From Phycisphaerales bacterium UBA2402 (GTDB taxonomy: Bacteria > Planctomycetota > Phycisphaerae > Phycisphaerales > UBA1924), in assembly GCA_002343715.1 (NCBI GenBank), contig DDSA01000148.1:1-9200 (forward strand): a stretch of DNA of 9,200 nt, read 5' to 3'. The notes under the pieces are model-generated. The model was not told the DNA's origin and made no database searches. It saw only the letters and a program-made list of their open reading frames with translations. Position 1 is the first letter of the stretch, and each line of letters begins with the position of its first letter. Shown in pieces: positions 1 to 7,313 of this stretch. The position numbers were made by a program, and so were the translations under genes.

Positions 1-1471
1 CTTCGAGCGTCCACAGAGCGTGCAGCCTGGCCGCGGCCTCGCCGCGCGTTGCCAGAAGCCGCAGGTCCGGGGCGATGCCCACGGCCCGCCGCTCAACCAA
101 CAGCCGCTGGGCCGTCTCGCGGTACCACCCATCCTCGTGGGAGAGGAGTTTCACGAGCATGTCATCGCCGAGCACCGACAGACGGGGCAACGGGCCGGGC
201 ACGTGACCGACAGGGGCGACCCGCCAGATGCGGCCCATATTGAGGGGTGTTTCGAGTTGCCGCGCTCTCGCGTGCTTTTCCAGGTACTCGGTCAGGAACA
301 TCTTGTGCTGGATCACACCCCGGTACATGTCGCAGACATACAGGCAGCCGTCCGGACCGGTCAGCGCCCAGACAGGCCGGAAGCGTTCGTCGGTGCTGGC
401 CCAGAACTCGCGGTCGGGATACGCATTGGTAGCGACAGGCAGCCCGTCCTTCTCAGTGATCCGCAATCGCTTGACCAGGTTGCCCGCCGGCTCGCAGATA
501 AAGGCATCACCACGGAACTCGGGGCCCATACCCCCGGCGCGAAAGATGACCGGGCCGCACGCCGCGGTGAGGTTGGCGAGCGTGCCATCATCCCGCAGCA
601 CGTTGGGCATGTAGCCCCGGTTCACACCCAGCGTGGCCCGCACGGGCCGGGTCGAGGCGTCTCTGGCGATCAGGTCACCCATCCCCGCGACCGCCCCCCC
701 GCCGCCGGCGATGTGCTTGGGAAACACATCCATCAGCAGCGGGTTGGAGTTGGGGGTGTAATAGAGCCTTCCGCGGTCGTCCTGGGTGATGCCCCATTGG
801 CCGTGGTTGGGCGTGGGGCGCGTCTGAAGCCGCTGCCCGTCGAAGCGGACTTCGAGGTTGTGCTGCGAGAAGTGGTGCCAGTTGTCGATGCCTCTCATGA
901 GGCCGTTGGCGGCGTGCTCGGGGTTCTCGATGCCGCCGAACCCGTCGAGGAGTTTTTGTTTGATGTCCGCCCGCCCGTCACCGTCGGTGTCTTTGCAGAA
1001 ATACAGGCTGGGGGGTTCGAGCACGAGCGCCCCGCCGTAACACGGCGCGACCGCGCGGGGCAACACCAGATTGTCGAGAAAGACCGTTGAAGTCTCGAAG
1101 ACACCATCGCCGTCCTTGTCTTCGAGCACGCTGATGCGGTTGGTCGGAGCGCTCTCGCCCGTGGCCCGTACATCGGGCATGTAACTGCGCATCTCGACGA
1201 CCCAGAGACGGCTGTCTTCATCGAAGACCGCCATGACCGGGGCCTGAACTTCCGGCTCGTTCGCCGCGGGCATCGCCGCGAACGCGGGTTCCAGGTAAAA
1301 CGAACTCACAGCCTCAGCGGGGGAGAGGACCGGCGCGGCCTTGACGGGCAGGTCGCGCGGCGTCAACGGCGGCGGAGTGGAACGCGGCCCGCGCGAGGCG
1401 GTGATCGCGGCGGCGACAGCGATCACGATTAGCGCGAAAGGGGCGGGGCGGATGGAACCGTCGGTGGACAT
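1..1471 (-). CDS. PVC-type membrane-bound dehydrogenase, N-terminal part (cut by left edge)
   Basis: The reading frame is open from an ATG at 1471 to the window edge (490 codons seen, no stop), so the C-terminus is missing. Residues 12-25 form a hydrophobic stretch after a short N-terminus, consistent with a signal peptide or anchor and export across the inner membrane. Residues about 75-420 match the putative membrane-bound dehydrogenase domain of Planctomycetes and Verrucomicrobia, a propeller related to glucose/sorbosone dehydrogenases. Recognisable blocks are NHGQWGITQDDRGRLYY (222-238), ACGPVIFRAGG (304-314) and FRPVWALTGPDGCLYVCDMY (364-383). Two acidic loops, DKDGDG (118-123) and DTDGDG (161-166), resemble calcium-binding loops. 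From about residue 430 the sequence looks helical, as expected for the HEAT-like repeats that often follow. Full-length relatives commonly end in a c-type cytochrome with CxxCH, which would lie outside the window. Substrate unknown. The start has no clear Shine-Dalgarno sequence; an in-frame TGA lies upstream near 1516, so the ATG is the best start. Family call is firm, enzyme activity is inferred. Confidence 0.88.
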   Translation of the reverse strand, partial: MSTDGSIRPAPFALIVIAVAAAITASRGPRSTPPPLTPRDLPVKAAPVLSPAEAVSSFYLEPAFAAMPAANEPEVQAPVMAVFDEDSRLWVVEMRSYMPDVRATGESAPTNRISVLEDKDGDGVFETSTVFLDNLVLPRAVAPCYGGALVLEPPSLYFCKDTDGDGRADIKQKLLDGFGGIENPEHAANGLMRGIDNWHHFSQHNLEVRFDGQRLQTRPTPNHGQWGITQDDRGRLYYTPNSNPLLMDVFPKHIAGGGGAVAGMGDLIARDASTRPVRATLGVNRGYMPNVLRDDGTLANLTAACGPVIFRAGGMGPEFRGDAFICEPAGNLVKRLRITEKDGLPVATNAYPDREFWASTDERFRPVWALTGPDGCLYVCDMYRGVIQHKMFLTEYLEKHARARQLETPLNMGRIWRVAPVGHVPGPLPRLSVLGDDMLVKLLSHEDGWYRETAQRLLVERRAVGIAPDLRLLATRGEAAARLHALWTLE

Positions 1472-1524
1472 GCGGAGGGCGATTGTTGCGGCGATGAACA
1501 GAGCGGGAGCAGTTCACGCCGCGG

Positions 1525-1571
1525 CCCGTTGAACCACGGGAGCAGCGGGGTCCATGGCACCGCAACCCCGC
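1525..1571 (-). other. Two tandem inverted repeats in the topA-dehydrogenase gap
   Basis: The 155-nt gap between topA and the dehydrogenase contains two potential hairpins. The first to be transcribed has a perfect 7-bp stem (1545-1551 with 1565-1571, GCGGGGT/ACCCCGC) around a 13-nt loop. The second has a 5-bp stem (1525-1529 with 1536-1540, CCCGT/ACGGG) and a 6-nt loop. Neither is followed by a T-run, so this is not a standard intrinsic terminator. It could be an RNA-stability or processing element, or chance pairing in GC-rich DNA. Confidence 0.3.
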
Positions 1572-1626
1572 CACGGCTGTCCTGCAATCCTTTCGGCGCA
1601 TACATGGAGCAGCGCCGATCGGCCAA

Positions 1627-4395
1627 CTACACGCCCAGTTCATCGGCGACCGCTTCGAGCGTCTGTTCAGCCTCGGGCTGAGCGCCCACGGGAGGCGCAT
1701 CGGGGAGCGGTTTGCCCTTGGCGTCGGTCAGGGGTTTGCCGGCGAGCGACCTGATGATGGGGATCGGGTTGGCCTTTTCGTGGGCCTCCATCTGGGCGAT
1801 GAGTTTGTCTCGGACGGCGGGTTCGAGTTCGTTCCACTTGCCGCGGGCGCGGCACTTGGGAAAACCCGAGCACCCGAGCCACGGCCCCCTGATGCCGTTG
1901 CGGAGGTTCAACGGGCGTTCGCACTTTTCACACTTGAGGTCGGTGATGAGCGGCGGCTGGCTCGGTGCTTCGACTTTGCCCTTCTTGTCCAGATTGAGAA
2001 TGCCATCACACGGGTTGTCTTTATCGCCGTAACGAGAGCAGCCGAGGAACGGCCCGAAGCGACCGATGCGCTTGGTCATCGGGCTGCCGCACTTGTGGCA
2101 GGCGACATCGACCGTCTCCGCGGCGGGCTGGGGCGCGCCGGATCGATCCACCGGGCTGGCGTACTTGCAGTCCGGGTAGCGGGAACAGGAGAGGAACCGT
2201 CCGTTGCGGCCGAAGCGGTAGACCAGCCCCGCGCCGCACTGGGCGCACTTGTACTTGTCGGGCGCGGGGACGGTTTCGGCCTTGGCGTGGACGAGTTCCT
2301 CCTCGGCGACCTTCAGGGCCTTCTTGAACGGGCCGTAGAACTTGCGGAGCATCTCGACCCAGTCGATGTGGTCCTCTTCGACCTTGTCGAGTTGAGTCTC
2401 CATCTCGCGGGTGTAGCCCACGTTGATGATCTCGGGGAATGCCTCGACGAGTTTGTCGGTGACGACCTCGCCCAGGTCGGTGGCGCGGAATCGACCCTCG
2501 ACCTTCTCCACGTAGTTGCGGTCCTGGATCACACTGATGATCGACGCGTAGGTGGAGGGACGTCCGATGCCCTCGCTCTCCAGCACCTTGATGAGACTGG
2601 CCTCGCTGTACCGCGGCGGGGGCGGCGTGAACTTCTGGAGAACGTCCATGCCGAAGGCGGAGACGGGCCGGCCCTCGGCGAGCGCGGGCAGGGTCTGCTC
2701 ATCGGCGCTGTGCGGCACGCCTGTGGCCTTGTAGTACCCGTCGAAGACCAGCACCCGCCCGGTGGCCCGGAATGTACAGGGCTGCTTCGGGTCGGTGCCG
2801 CCGGTGATGGTCGCGGCGGTGGAATCCCACTGCGCCGGGACCATCTGGCACGCGAGGAACCGCTCCCAGATGAGCGTGTACAACTTCAGTTGATCGGGGC
2901 TGAGCGCCCCCGCGATACGCCGGGGAGGGTAATCGAGCGTCGATGGTCGGATGGCCTCGTGGGCCTCCTGCGCATCCTTGTTCGATGATGTATAGAAGTT
3001 CGGCTTCTCGGGGAGATAGCGTTCTCCGAAGTTCCGTGTGATGAACCCGCGCACCATCTCCAGCGCATCCTTCGACAGGTGCGTCGAGTCGGTGCGCATG
3101 TAGGTGATGAGGCCCACCGGACCTTCGCCGGGAATTTCGACGCCCTCGTACAACTGCTGGGCGGTCCGCATGGTCCGCTGGGCGCCAAAGCCGAGTTTAC
3201 TCGCCGCGGCCGCTTGAAGAGACGATGTGATGAAGGGAGGGGGCGGTCGGCTGGTGGTGCGCTTGGTCTCGATGCCCGTGATTCTGTAGGGCGTGGCGGG
3301 GTTGATGGTCCCCGTGATGGTGCGGAGGAACCTGGCGGGGCCTTTGCCTTCTTCGTCTTCGCGAACGGTGGTCGAGACGTCCCGCAGACCGACGAGGACC
3401 GCGATCTCCGCAGCCCTCTGGTGGAGCGGCTCTCCAGAGCCGCCGACCGAATTCTCCGGGGCCGGCGATCCGACCTTCTCGCCCCCGACCTGGATCAGTT
3501 CGGCCCGGAAACCCGCGTGCTCGCTGAGCCATGCGGACTGAAGTCGAACCGTGGGCGGGTTGCCCTTCTCATCGCGCCGTGCCATCCATGTCCGCCACTG
3601 ATCCGCCAGGCCCATGGCCTTCGCGGTATCGGCGGTGAAGACCCCCTGCACGGCCCAGTATTCCTCAGGGACAAAGGCGCGGATCTCGCGTTCCCGCTCG
3701 ACGATGAGCCGCACGGCGACACTCTGCACGCGCCCGGCGGAAAGGCCACGTGCGACTTTCTTCCAGAGAAGCGGCGACACCTGGTACCCGACGATGCGGT
3801 CGAGGATGCGGCGGGCCTGCTGGGCGTTCACACGGTCCTCATCGATCGCGTGCGGGTGGCTGAATGCCCGCTCGATCTCCGACTTGGTGATCGCGGGAAA
3901 GACCACCCGCTTGGCGTCCTTGCTCTTGATCCCCAGTTCCTGAGCCAGATGCCACGCGATCGCCTCTCCCTCGCGGTCAAGGTCGGTGGCGAACCAGACA
4001 TCGCAGCCGCTGGAGAGAGTTTCCTTGGCGGCCTTCTTCAGGTCACTGATGACCCGCTCCTTCCCCTCACTGACGACATACGTGGGCTTGAAGTTATCCT
4101 CCAGGTCAACCCCCGGCACCGGGCTTTTCACTCCCTTGGGGTTCTTCTCGGGCAGATCACGCACATGACCGACACTGGCAAGGACAAGGTAATCCCGCCC
4201 CAGATATTTGTTGATGGTCTTTGCTTTGCTCGGAGATTCGACGATCACAAGATGGCGGTCTTTGGATGCTCCCGGCGTGTACGCCGTGGTTGCCGCACGC
4301 CGAACCCGACCCCCTGCCGCCTTCTTGGGAGCAGGAGCCTTTTCCGCTGTTGGAGATTCTGTTTTCGCTGAAGATTTCGGGGCGCGTTTGGCCAT
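1627..4395 (-). CDS. topA: DNA topoisomerase I (type IA)
   Basis: This 922-residue protein is a complete bacterial topoisomerase I, slightly longer than the E. coli enzyme (865). It relaxes negatively supercoiled DNA by cutting one strand through a 5'-phosphotyrosine link. A Lys/Ala/Pro-rich tail (1-47) precedes the TOPRIM domain, with VIVESPSKAKTINKYLG at 50-66 (Glu53) and the acidic metal motif DLDRE at 138-142. GLSAGRVQSVAVRLIVERE spans 217-235. The catalytic tyrosine is Tyr432 in GLITYMRTDST. PPPPFITSSLQ (384-394) and GIGRPSTYASII (609-620) are further family blocks. Three C-terminal four-cysteine zinc fingers follow: Cys717/720/737/743, Cys766/769/786/796 and Cys822/825/842/848. The last 65 or so residues are not recognised. 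Residues about 340-372 look like an insertion before the conserved PPPPF block. The start is the ATG giving MAKRAPKS; no clear Shine-Dalgarno sequence precedes it. It lies 198 nt after nnrE, so it may have its own promoter. Stop is TAG. Confidence 0.98.
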   Translation of the reverse strand: MAKRAPKSSAKTESPTAEKAPAPKKAAGGRVRRAATTAYTPGASKDRHLVIVESPSKAKTINKYLGRDYLVLASVGHVRDLPEKNPKGVKSPVPGVDLEDNFKPTYVVSEGKERVISDLKKAAKETLSSGCDVWFATDLDREGEAIAWHLAQELGIKSKDAKRVVFPAITKSEIERAFSHPHAIDEDRVNAQQARRILDRIVGYQVSPLLWKKVARGLSAGRVQSVAVRLIVEREREIRAFVPEEYWAVQGVFTADTAKAMGLADQWRTWMARRDEKGNPPTVRLQSAWLSEHAGFRAELIQVGGEKVGSPAPENSVGGSGEPLHQRAAEIAVLVGLRDVSTTVREDEEGKGPARFLRTITGTINPATPYRITGIETKRTTSRPPPPFITSSLQAAAASKLGFGAQRTMRTAQQLYEGVEIPGEGPVGLITYMRTDSTHLSKDALEMVRGFITRNFGERYLPEKPNFYTSSNKDAQEAHEAIRPSTLDYPPRRIAGALSPDQLKLYTLIWERFLACQMVPAQWDSTAATITGGTDPKQPCTFRATGRVLVFDGYYKATGVPHSADEQTLPALAEGRPVSAFGMDVLQKFTPPPPRYSEASLIKVLESEGIGRPSTYASIISVIQDRNYVEKVEGRFRATDLGEVVTDKLVEAFPEIINVGYTREMETQLDKVEEDHIDWVEMLRKFYGPFKKALKVAEEELVHAKAETVPAPDKYKCAQCGAGLVYRFGRNGRFLSCSRYPDCKYASPVDRSGAPQPAAETVDVACHKCGSPMTKRIGRFGPFLGCSRYGDKDNPCDGILNLDKKGKVEAPSQPPLITDLKCEKCERPLNLRNGIRGPWLGCSGFPKCRARGKWNELEPAVRDKLIAQMEAHEKANPIPIIRSLAGKPLTDAKGKPLPDAPPVGAQPEAEQTLEAVADELGV

Positions 4396-4593
4396 AGAGA
4401 TATGTGCACTTACCCAAACATGATGCGTACGCTCGATTTACATAATGGGTTGATCGACAGAGGGAAGGGAGCCGAAGTCAAAATGTCAAGTAAACATGTT
4501 ATTGGGACTTCGATCTCGCGTCCCTAACCCTGAACGGAGTTTGTGGTGGTCTCACCCCCTCACGATATCCCCAGGAACGGCAGAATCCGGGTC
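4396..4593 (-). promoter_or_regulatory. nnrE-topA intergenic region, possible topA promoter
   Basis: This 198-nt gap is visibly more AT-rich near topA than the coding DNA around it. It is long enough to hold a promoter for topA. On the minus strand a TTGACA hexamer (4484-4489) could be a -35 element, and an 8-bp palindrome AACATGTT lies next to it (4493-4500). I cannot find a good -10 box at 16-18 nt spacing, so no promoter can be fixed. A weak 5-bp stem (4504-4508 with 4520-4524, GGGAC/GTCCC, 11-nt loop) lies about 70 nt past the nnrE stop without a T-run. No additional gene is seen. Confidence 0.25.
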
Positions 4594-5286
4594 TTATGAG
4601 TCGGTAACCCGTTCGATCAGTTCTCGCGGAAGTCCGATGTCCGCAACGGTCACACAACCCAGGTAGCGAGCCGCTTCGGGGTTCAAAAATCCTCGTTTCA
4701 GGCCAGCGAAGGTCACCGTCGCGTCGGCTTCGATGCAAAGGCCCATCGGCCGCCCGGTATCGCAGTCAAGACCGGATGGCGTATCGAGCGAGAGGACCAG
4801 CGCACCAACGCCCCGAAGCCCCGCGACGGTCGCGAAATCCGCGGCATCGTCGCCGCAGACGGCACGCGTGAGACCCGTACCGAAAATCGCATCCACAACC
4901 AACGAGGGAGGCCCGGGCAGGAACGCGCAGGCGGACACCGGATCGGCGGCGACCGGCAGGCCCATTCGCAGCAGGATGATGCGGTTGGTCTCCGCGTCTG
5001 TCCCGGCATGAGGAGGCCGTCGAAGCGAGACGGCGACCGGGCAACCGGCGTTGTGCAGATGGCGGGCCATCGCGAGTCCGTCTCCACCGTTGTTGCCGGG
5101 GCCGGCAAGAATCAGGACCGGAGCGGGGACATCCTCAAGAAGTGCCATCGCGCAGCGAGCCGCGGCGGCCGCGGCGTTCTCCATCAACAGTATCGTGGGG
5201 ATCGCGTACTCCTCGGCGGCAAGGCGGTCGAGTTCTCGCGCCGCGGCACGGGACAGGACCTGGGGAGTTGGCGAGCCGGTGGTCAC
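4594..5286 (-). CDS. nnrE: NAD(P)H-hydrate epimerase (YjeF N-terminal domain)
   Basis: The 230-residue protein matches the single-domain NAD(P)HX epimerase. It interconverts the R and S forms of hydrated NADH and NADPH, damage products made spontaneously or by side reactions, so that the S-specific dehydratase can restore the cofactor. Family motifs are present in order: the N-terminal ELDRLAAEEYAIPTILLMENA (18-38), the nucleotide-binding loop GPGNNGGDG (62-70), DAIFGTGL (132-139), SLDTPSGLDCDTG (166-178, with Asp168 the likely catalytic aspartate) and ATVTFAGLKRG (189-199). The ADP/ATP-dependent dehydratase domain (NnrD), fused to it in E. coli YjeF, is absent here, so the partner must be encoded elsewhere if the pathway is complete. 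The start is GTG; the next Met (residue 35) would remove the conserved N-terminal helix. It begins 3 nt after the stop of the metallophosphoesterase, which implies co-transcription and probable translational coupling; a GGGG at 5296-5299 may act as a weak ribosome-binding site. Function is confident from motifs. Confidence 0.94.
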   Translation of the reverse strand: MTTGSPTPQVLSRAAARELDRLAAEEYAIPTILLMENAAAAAARCAMALLEDVPAPVLILAGPGNNGGDGLAMARHLHNAGCPVAVSLRRPPHAGTDAETNRIILLRMGLPVAADPVSACAFLPGPPSLVVDAIFGTGLTRAVCGDDAADFATVAGLRGVGALVLSLDTPSGLDCDTGRPMGLCIEADATVTFAGLKRGFLNPEAARYLGCVTVADIGLPRELIERVTDS

Positions 5287-5289
5287 GGT

Positions 5290-6171
5290 TTACCCCGCGA
5301 GCGGCACGACCATGCCGAGGGCTTCCTCGGCCCGTGGAGGATGATCGAGATCGATGGGCAAGTACACGCCGCGTTCGTGGTCGCTGTTGAGGACGATCGC
5401 GTTGGGAGGAATCATGCGGGCTCCGTGATCGCAACGTTCATGGCCGAGGATGAAGAGGTTGACACCCCACCGCTCGACGAGGTCCTCGAGGACGCCCGCG
5501 TCGTACCCCCGCCCCCAGACCATGAGGTAGGCGCTGCCGGTGCGGGGCGAGAGGTCGTCTTCGGTCAGGTCGCGGGACAGAATGGTGGTATCGAACCGGC
5601 CCATGCTCCCGGCGGTGGGCAGGCTGTGAGCGATCAGGAGATCTCCCGCCGGCGTGACGCAGCGCAGCGCGAGCGGGAGCGAACGAACAAAGTGGGCGAT
5701 GGCTTCCATGACGCCGTCGGCCTCATCGCCGAAGACGTACTCGACTCCCTTGTTGAATGCCTCGACGACGCGGACGCCGTCCTTGACGATGCCGGCGCCG
5801 ATGATCTGGCTGAGTTCGTGGTTGGCCAGAAGAACGTGCATGTGCTCCGGGAATCTCGTCTTGAGGTCCGCGATGCGCGTCAGGACACGGTAACTCATGT
5901 CCATGCCGTTGACGAGCTTGTCGCCGTGGATGAGTTCGTGCAGGACCAGGTGCGCCGGCGGCCCGTCGCCGTCCATCCCCGCGGCGGTCACGAGACGGGC
6001 GAGATGGACGGGGTTGTCGTGCAGGTCGCCCGTGGCGATCAACCGGCCCGGGGCGGTGGTCACGTCGATCGAGCCGCGCCGGCACGCGGCGTTTCGGTTA
6101 GCCGATGCGCCGGCGAGAAGGGTCTCGCGCACGGTCTGTGCATCGGTGAAGTTGAGCGGCGGCATCGCCAT
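5290..6171 (-). CDS. Calcineurin-like metallophosphoesterase
   Basis: Numbered from the ATG at 6171, this is a 293-residue protein of the metallophosphoesterase fold, which hydrolyses phosphate esters with two metal ions. Motifs in order are ATGDLHDN (46-53, Asp49 and His51), HLVLHELIHGD (74-84), LLANHELSQ (114-122, Asn117-His118-Glu119), IAHSLP (180-185, His182), VWGRGYD (218-224) and ILGHERCDHG (241-250, His244). This is the layout of PPP-like phosphatases, but motif II (usually GDxVDRG) reads HELIHGD and GNHE reads ANHE. No signal peptide or membrane segment is seen, so it is probably cytoplasmic. Substrate unknown: protein phosphatase, nucleotidase or another phosphoesterase are all possible. 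A GTG at 6201 would add 10 residues and an ATG at 6165 would remove 2; none has a Shine-Dalgarno sequence, so the start is uncertain. It sits between a protein kinase (92-nt gap) and nnrE (3-nt gap), suggesting one transcript. Confidence 0.88.
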   Translation of the reverse strand: MAMPPLNFTDAQTVRETLLAGASANRNAACRRGSIDVTTAPGRLIATGDLHDNPVHLARLVTAAGMDGDGPPAHLVLHELIHGDKLVNGMDMSYRVLTRIADLKTRFPEHMHVLLANHELSQIIGAGIVKDGVRVVEAFNKGVEYVFGDEADGVMEAIAHFVRSLPLALRCVTPAGDLLIAHSLPTAGSMGRFDTTILSRDLTEDDLSPRTGSAYLMVWGRGYDAGVLEDLVERWGVNLFILGHERCDHGARMIPPNAIVLNSDHERGVYLPIDLDHPPRAEEALGMVVPLAG

Positions 6172-6215
6172 GGGATGGATGGAATCTGAACCAACGCGCA
6201 CACAGACGGGACGAG

Positions 6216-6236
6216 CCGGGAACCGGGAACCGGGAG
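6216..6236. repeat. Short tandem repeat, 3 x 7 bp
   Basis: Three consecutive heptamers read CCGGGAA, CCGGGAA and CCGGGAG on the plus strand. They fill part of the 92-nt gap between the kinase stop and the metallophosphoesterase start. On the transcribed (minus) strand the unit is TTCCCGG. No function is apparent; it may simply be replication slippage in a GC-rich leader. Confidence 0.8.
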
Positions 6237-6263
6237 CGACGGCGCAGAAGACGCCGCGTGGAG

Positions 6264-7154
6264 TTACTTCACACCGCCGTCGCCCGCACCGGACGGCTTG
6301 ACACGCATCAGGCCGAGGATGAGTTCGAGACGATCGACCACCTGCTGCATCGAGGCGGGGCGGCGTGCCGGGTCCACCTCGACGCAGTGCATGATGAGTT
6401 CGTTGAGTTTGGAATGAATCCGCGGGTTGATCTCGATCGGGGGCGTGGGCTTTTCCATCAGCGCATCGTCGATGCGGCTGACGAGGCTGCTGCGGTCCTT
6501 GGGCAGGGCGGTGGGGATGTTGCGGTTCGTCACCGTCCAGTACATCGTCGCTCCGAGGTTGTAGACATCGGTCTTCTCGGTGATCGGGCGGCGGTGGACC
6601 TGCTCGGGGGCGATGTAGTCCGGCGTTCCCTGGATGCGGGGCTTGACCGTGCCGACCGGGCAGGACTGCCCCAGGTCGATGATCTTGGCGACAGGCCCCG
6701 TCTGCACCAGGATGTTGTTGGGTTTCATGTCCGCGTGGATGAAACCGCGGGCGTGCATGTGGGCCATCGCGCTGGCGGTCTGATGAAAGATCGTGACGGC
6801 GTCCTCGAAGGTCTTGGGCGGCTTGATGTCCATGCTGCGACCGTCGAGCATCTCCATCACGAGGAACACATCCATGAGCCGGATCAACCGTTCCTTCTTC
6901 TTGATCAGCCGTGGTATCTTGCGGATGTTGGGGTGGTCGAGTTTGGATGCCACCTCGTACTCGTAGATCGCCTGGTCAAGGAACCGCGTGTCCTTGGCGT
7001 CGCCCCGGTGCACGTGCTTGAGCGCCCAGACATGCTTGGTCTTGGGATCCGTCACAAGATAGACCACAGACGCCGCGCCGACGCCCAACTCCGCCATGAC
7101 GCGGTAGCCCTCGACCTCCTCGCCTTCCTTGAACTTGGGCAGTCCGTTGTTCAT
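6264..7154 (-). CDS. Hanks-type Ser/Thr protein kinase, soluble, non-RD
   Basis: Numbered from the ATG at 7154, this is a 296-residue protein that is almost entirely kinase domain. The glycine-rich loop is GVGAAS (24-29), the ATP-anchoring lysine is Lys46 (ALKHV) and the helix-C glutamate is probably Glu65. The catalytic loop is HADMKPNN (140-147), with Asp142, Lys144 and Asn147. The metal-binding motif is DLG at 160-162, a usual bacterial form of DFG. GTPDYIAPE (176-184), TDVYNLG (195-201) and the RRP arginine (265) complete the fold. Arginine of the usual HRD is replaced by alanine (Ala141), so it is a non-RD kinase. No membrane segment, PASTA, TPR or other sensor domain is present. An upstream GTG (7223) would add 23 unremarkable residues. 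I prefer the ATG because an AGAGAG sequence lies just upstream of it and the kinase fold begins soon after. It is followed by the phosphoesterase, possibly in one transcript. Substrates are unknown. Confidence 0.93.
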   Translation of the reverse strand: MNNGLPKFKEGEEVEGYRVMAELGVGAASVVYLVTDPKTKHVWALKHVHRGDAKDTRFLDQAIYEYEVASKLDHPNIRKIPRLIKKKERLIRLMDVFLVMEMLDGRSMDIKPPKTFEDAVTIFHQTASAMAHMHARGFIHADMKPNNILVQTGPVAKIIDLGQSCPVGTVKPRIQGTPDYIAPEQVHRRPITEKTDVYNLGATMYWTVTNRNIPTALPKDRSSLVSRIDDALMEKPTPPIEINPRIHSKLNELIMHCVEVDPARRPASMQQVVDRLELILGLMRVKPSGAGDGGVK

Positions 7155-7313
7155 CGTCTCTCTGACATCCGGGCTTTCGCGACCCGCCGTCTCCACAGGC
7201 GAAAACTGAATATCGTCCCACACGGCGATCTATTTCAGAACAGCCACTGGGGGGCGCTTTGATCTCGCCTGGTACCAATCCAATCTAGAGCAATTGCCGA
7301 ACGATTCCTAAAT

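Noticed and set aside
20..1090. Long plus-strand ORF of 356 codons
   Set aside because: It lies antisense to the dehydrogenase gene, has no recognisable domain, and its length is explained by strong G/C codon bias on the opposite strand.
1780..4371. Two long plus-strand ORFs (1780-2988 and 3079-4371)
   Set aside because: Both are antisense to topA, whose protein shows unbroken catalytic and zinc-finger motifs; the plus-strand products show no domain.
4439..4489. Promoter for topA built from TTGACA (4484-4489) and a TATGTA-like -10 (4439-4444)
   Set aside because: The spacing is about 39 nt, far from the 16-18 nt needed, so no sigma-70 promoter is called.
5008..7262. Plus-strand ORFs at 5008-6189 and 6258-7262
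   Set aside because: They are mirror frames of nnrE, the phosphoesterase and the kinase; their low-complexity products rich in D, V, G and R have no motifs.
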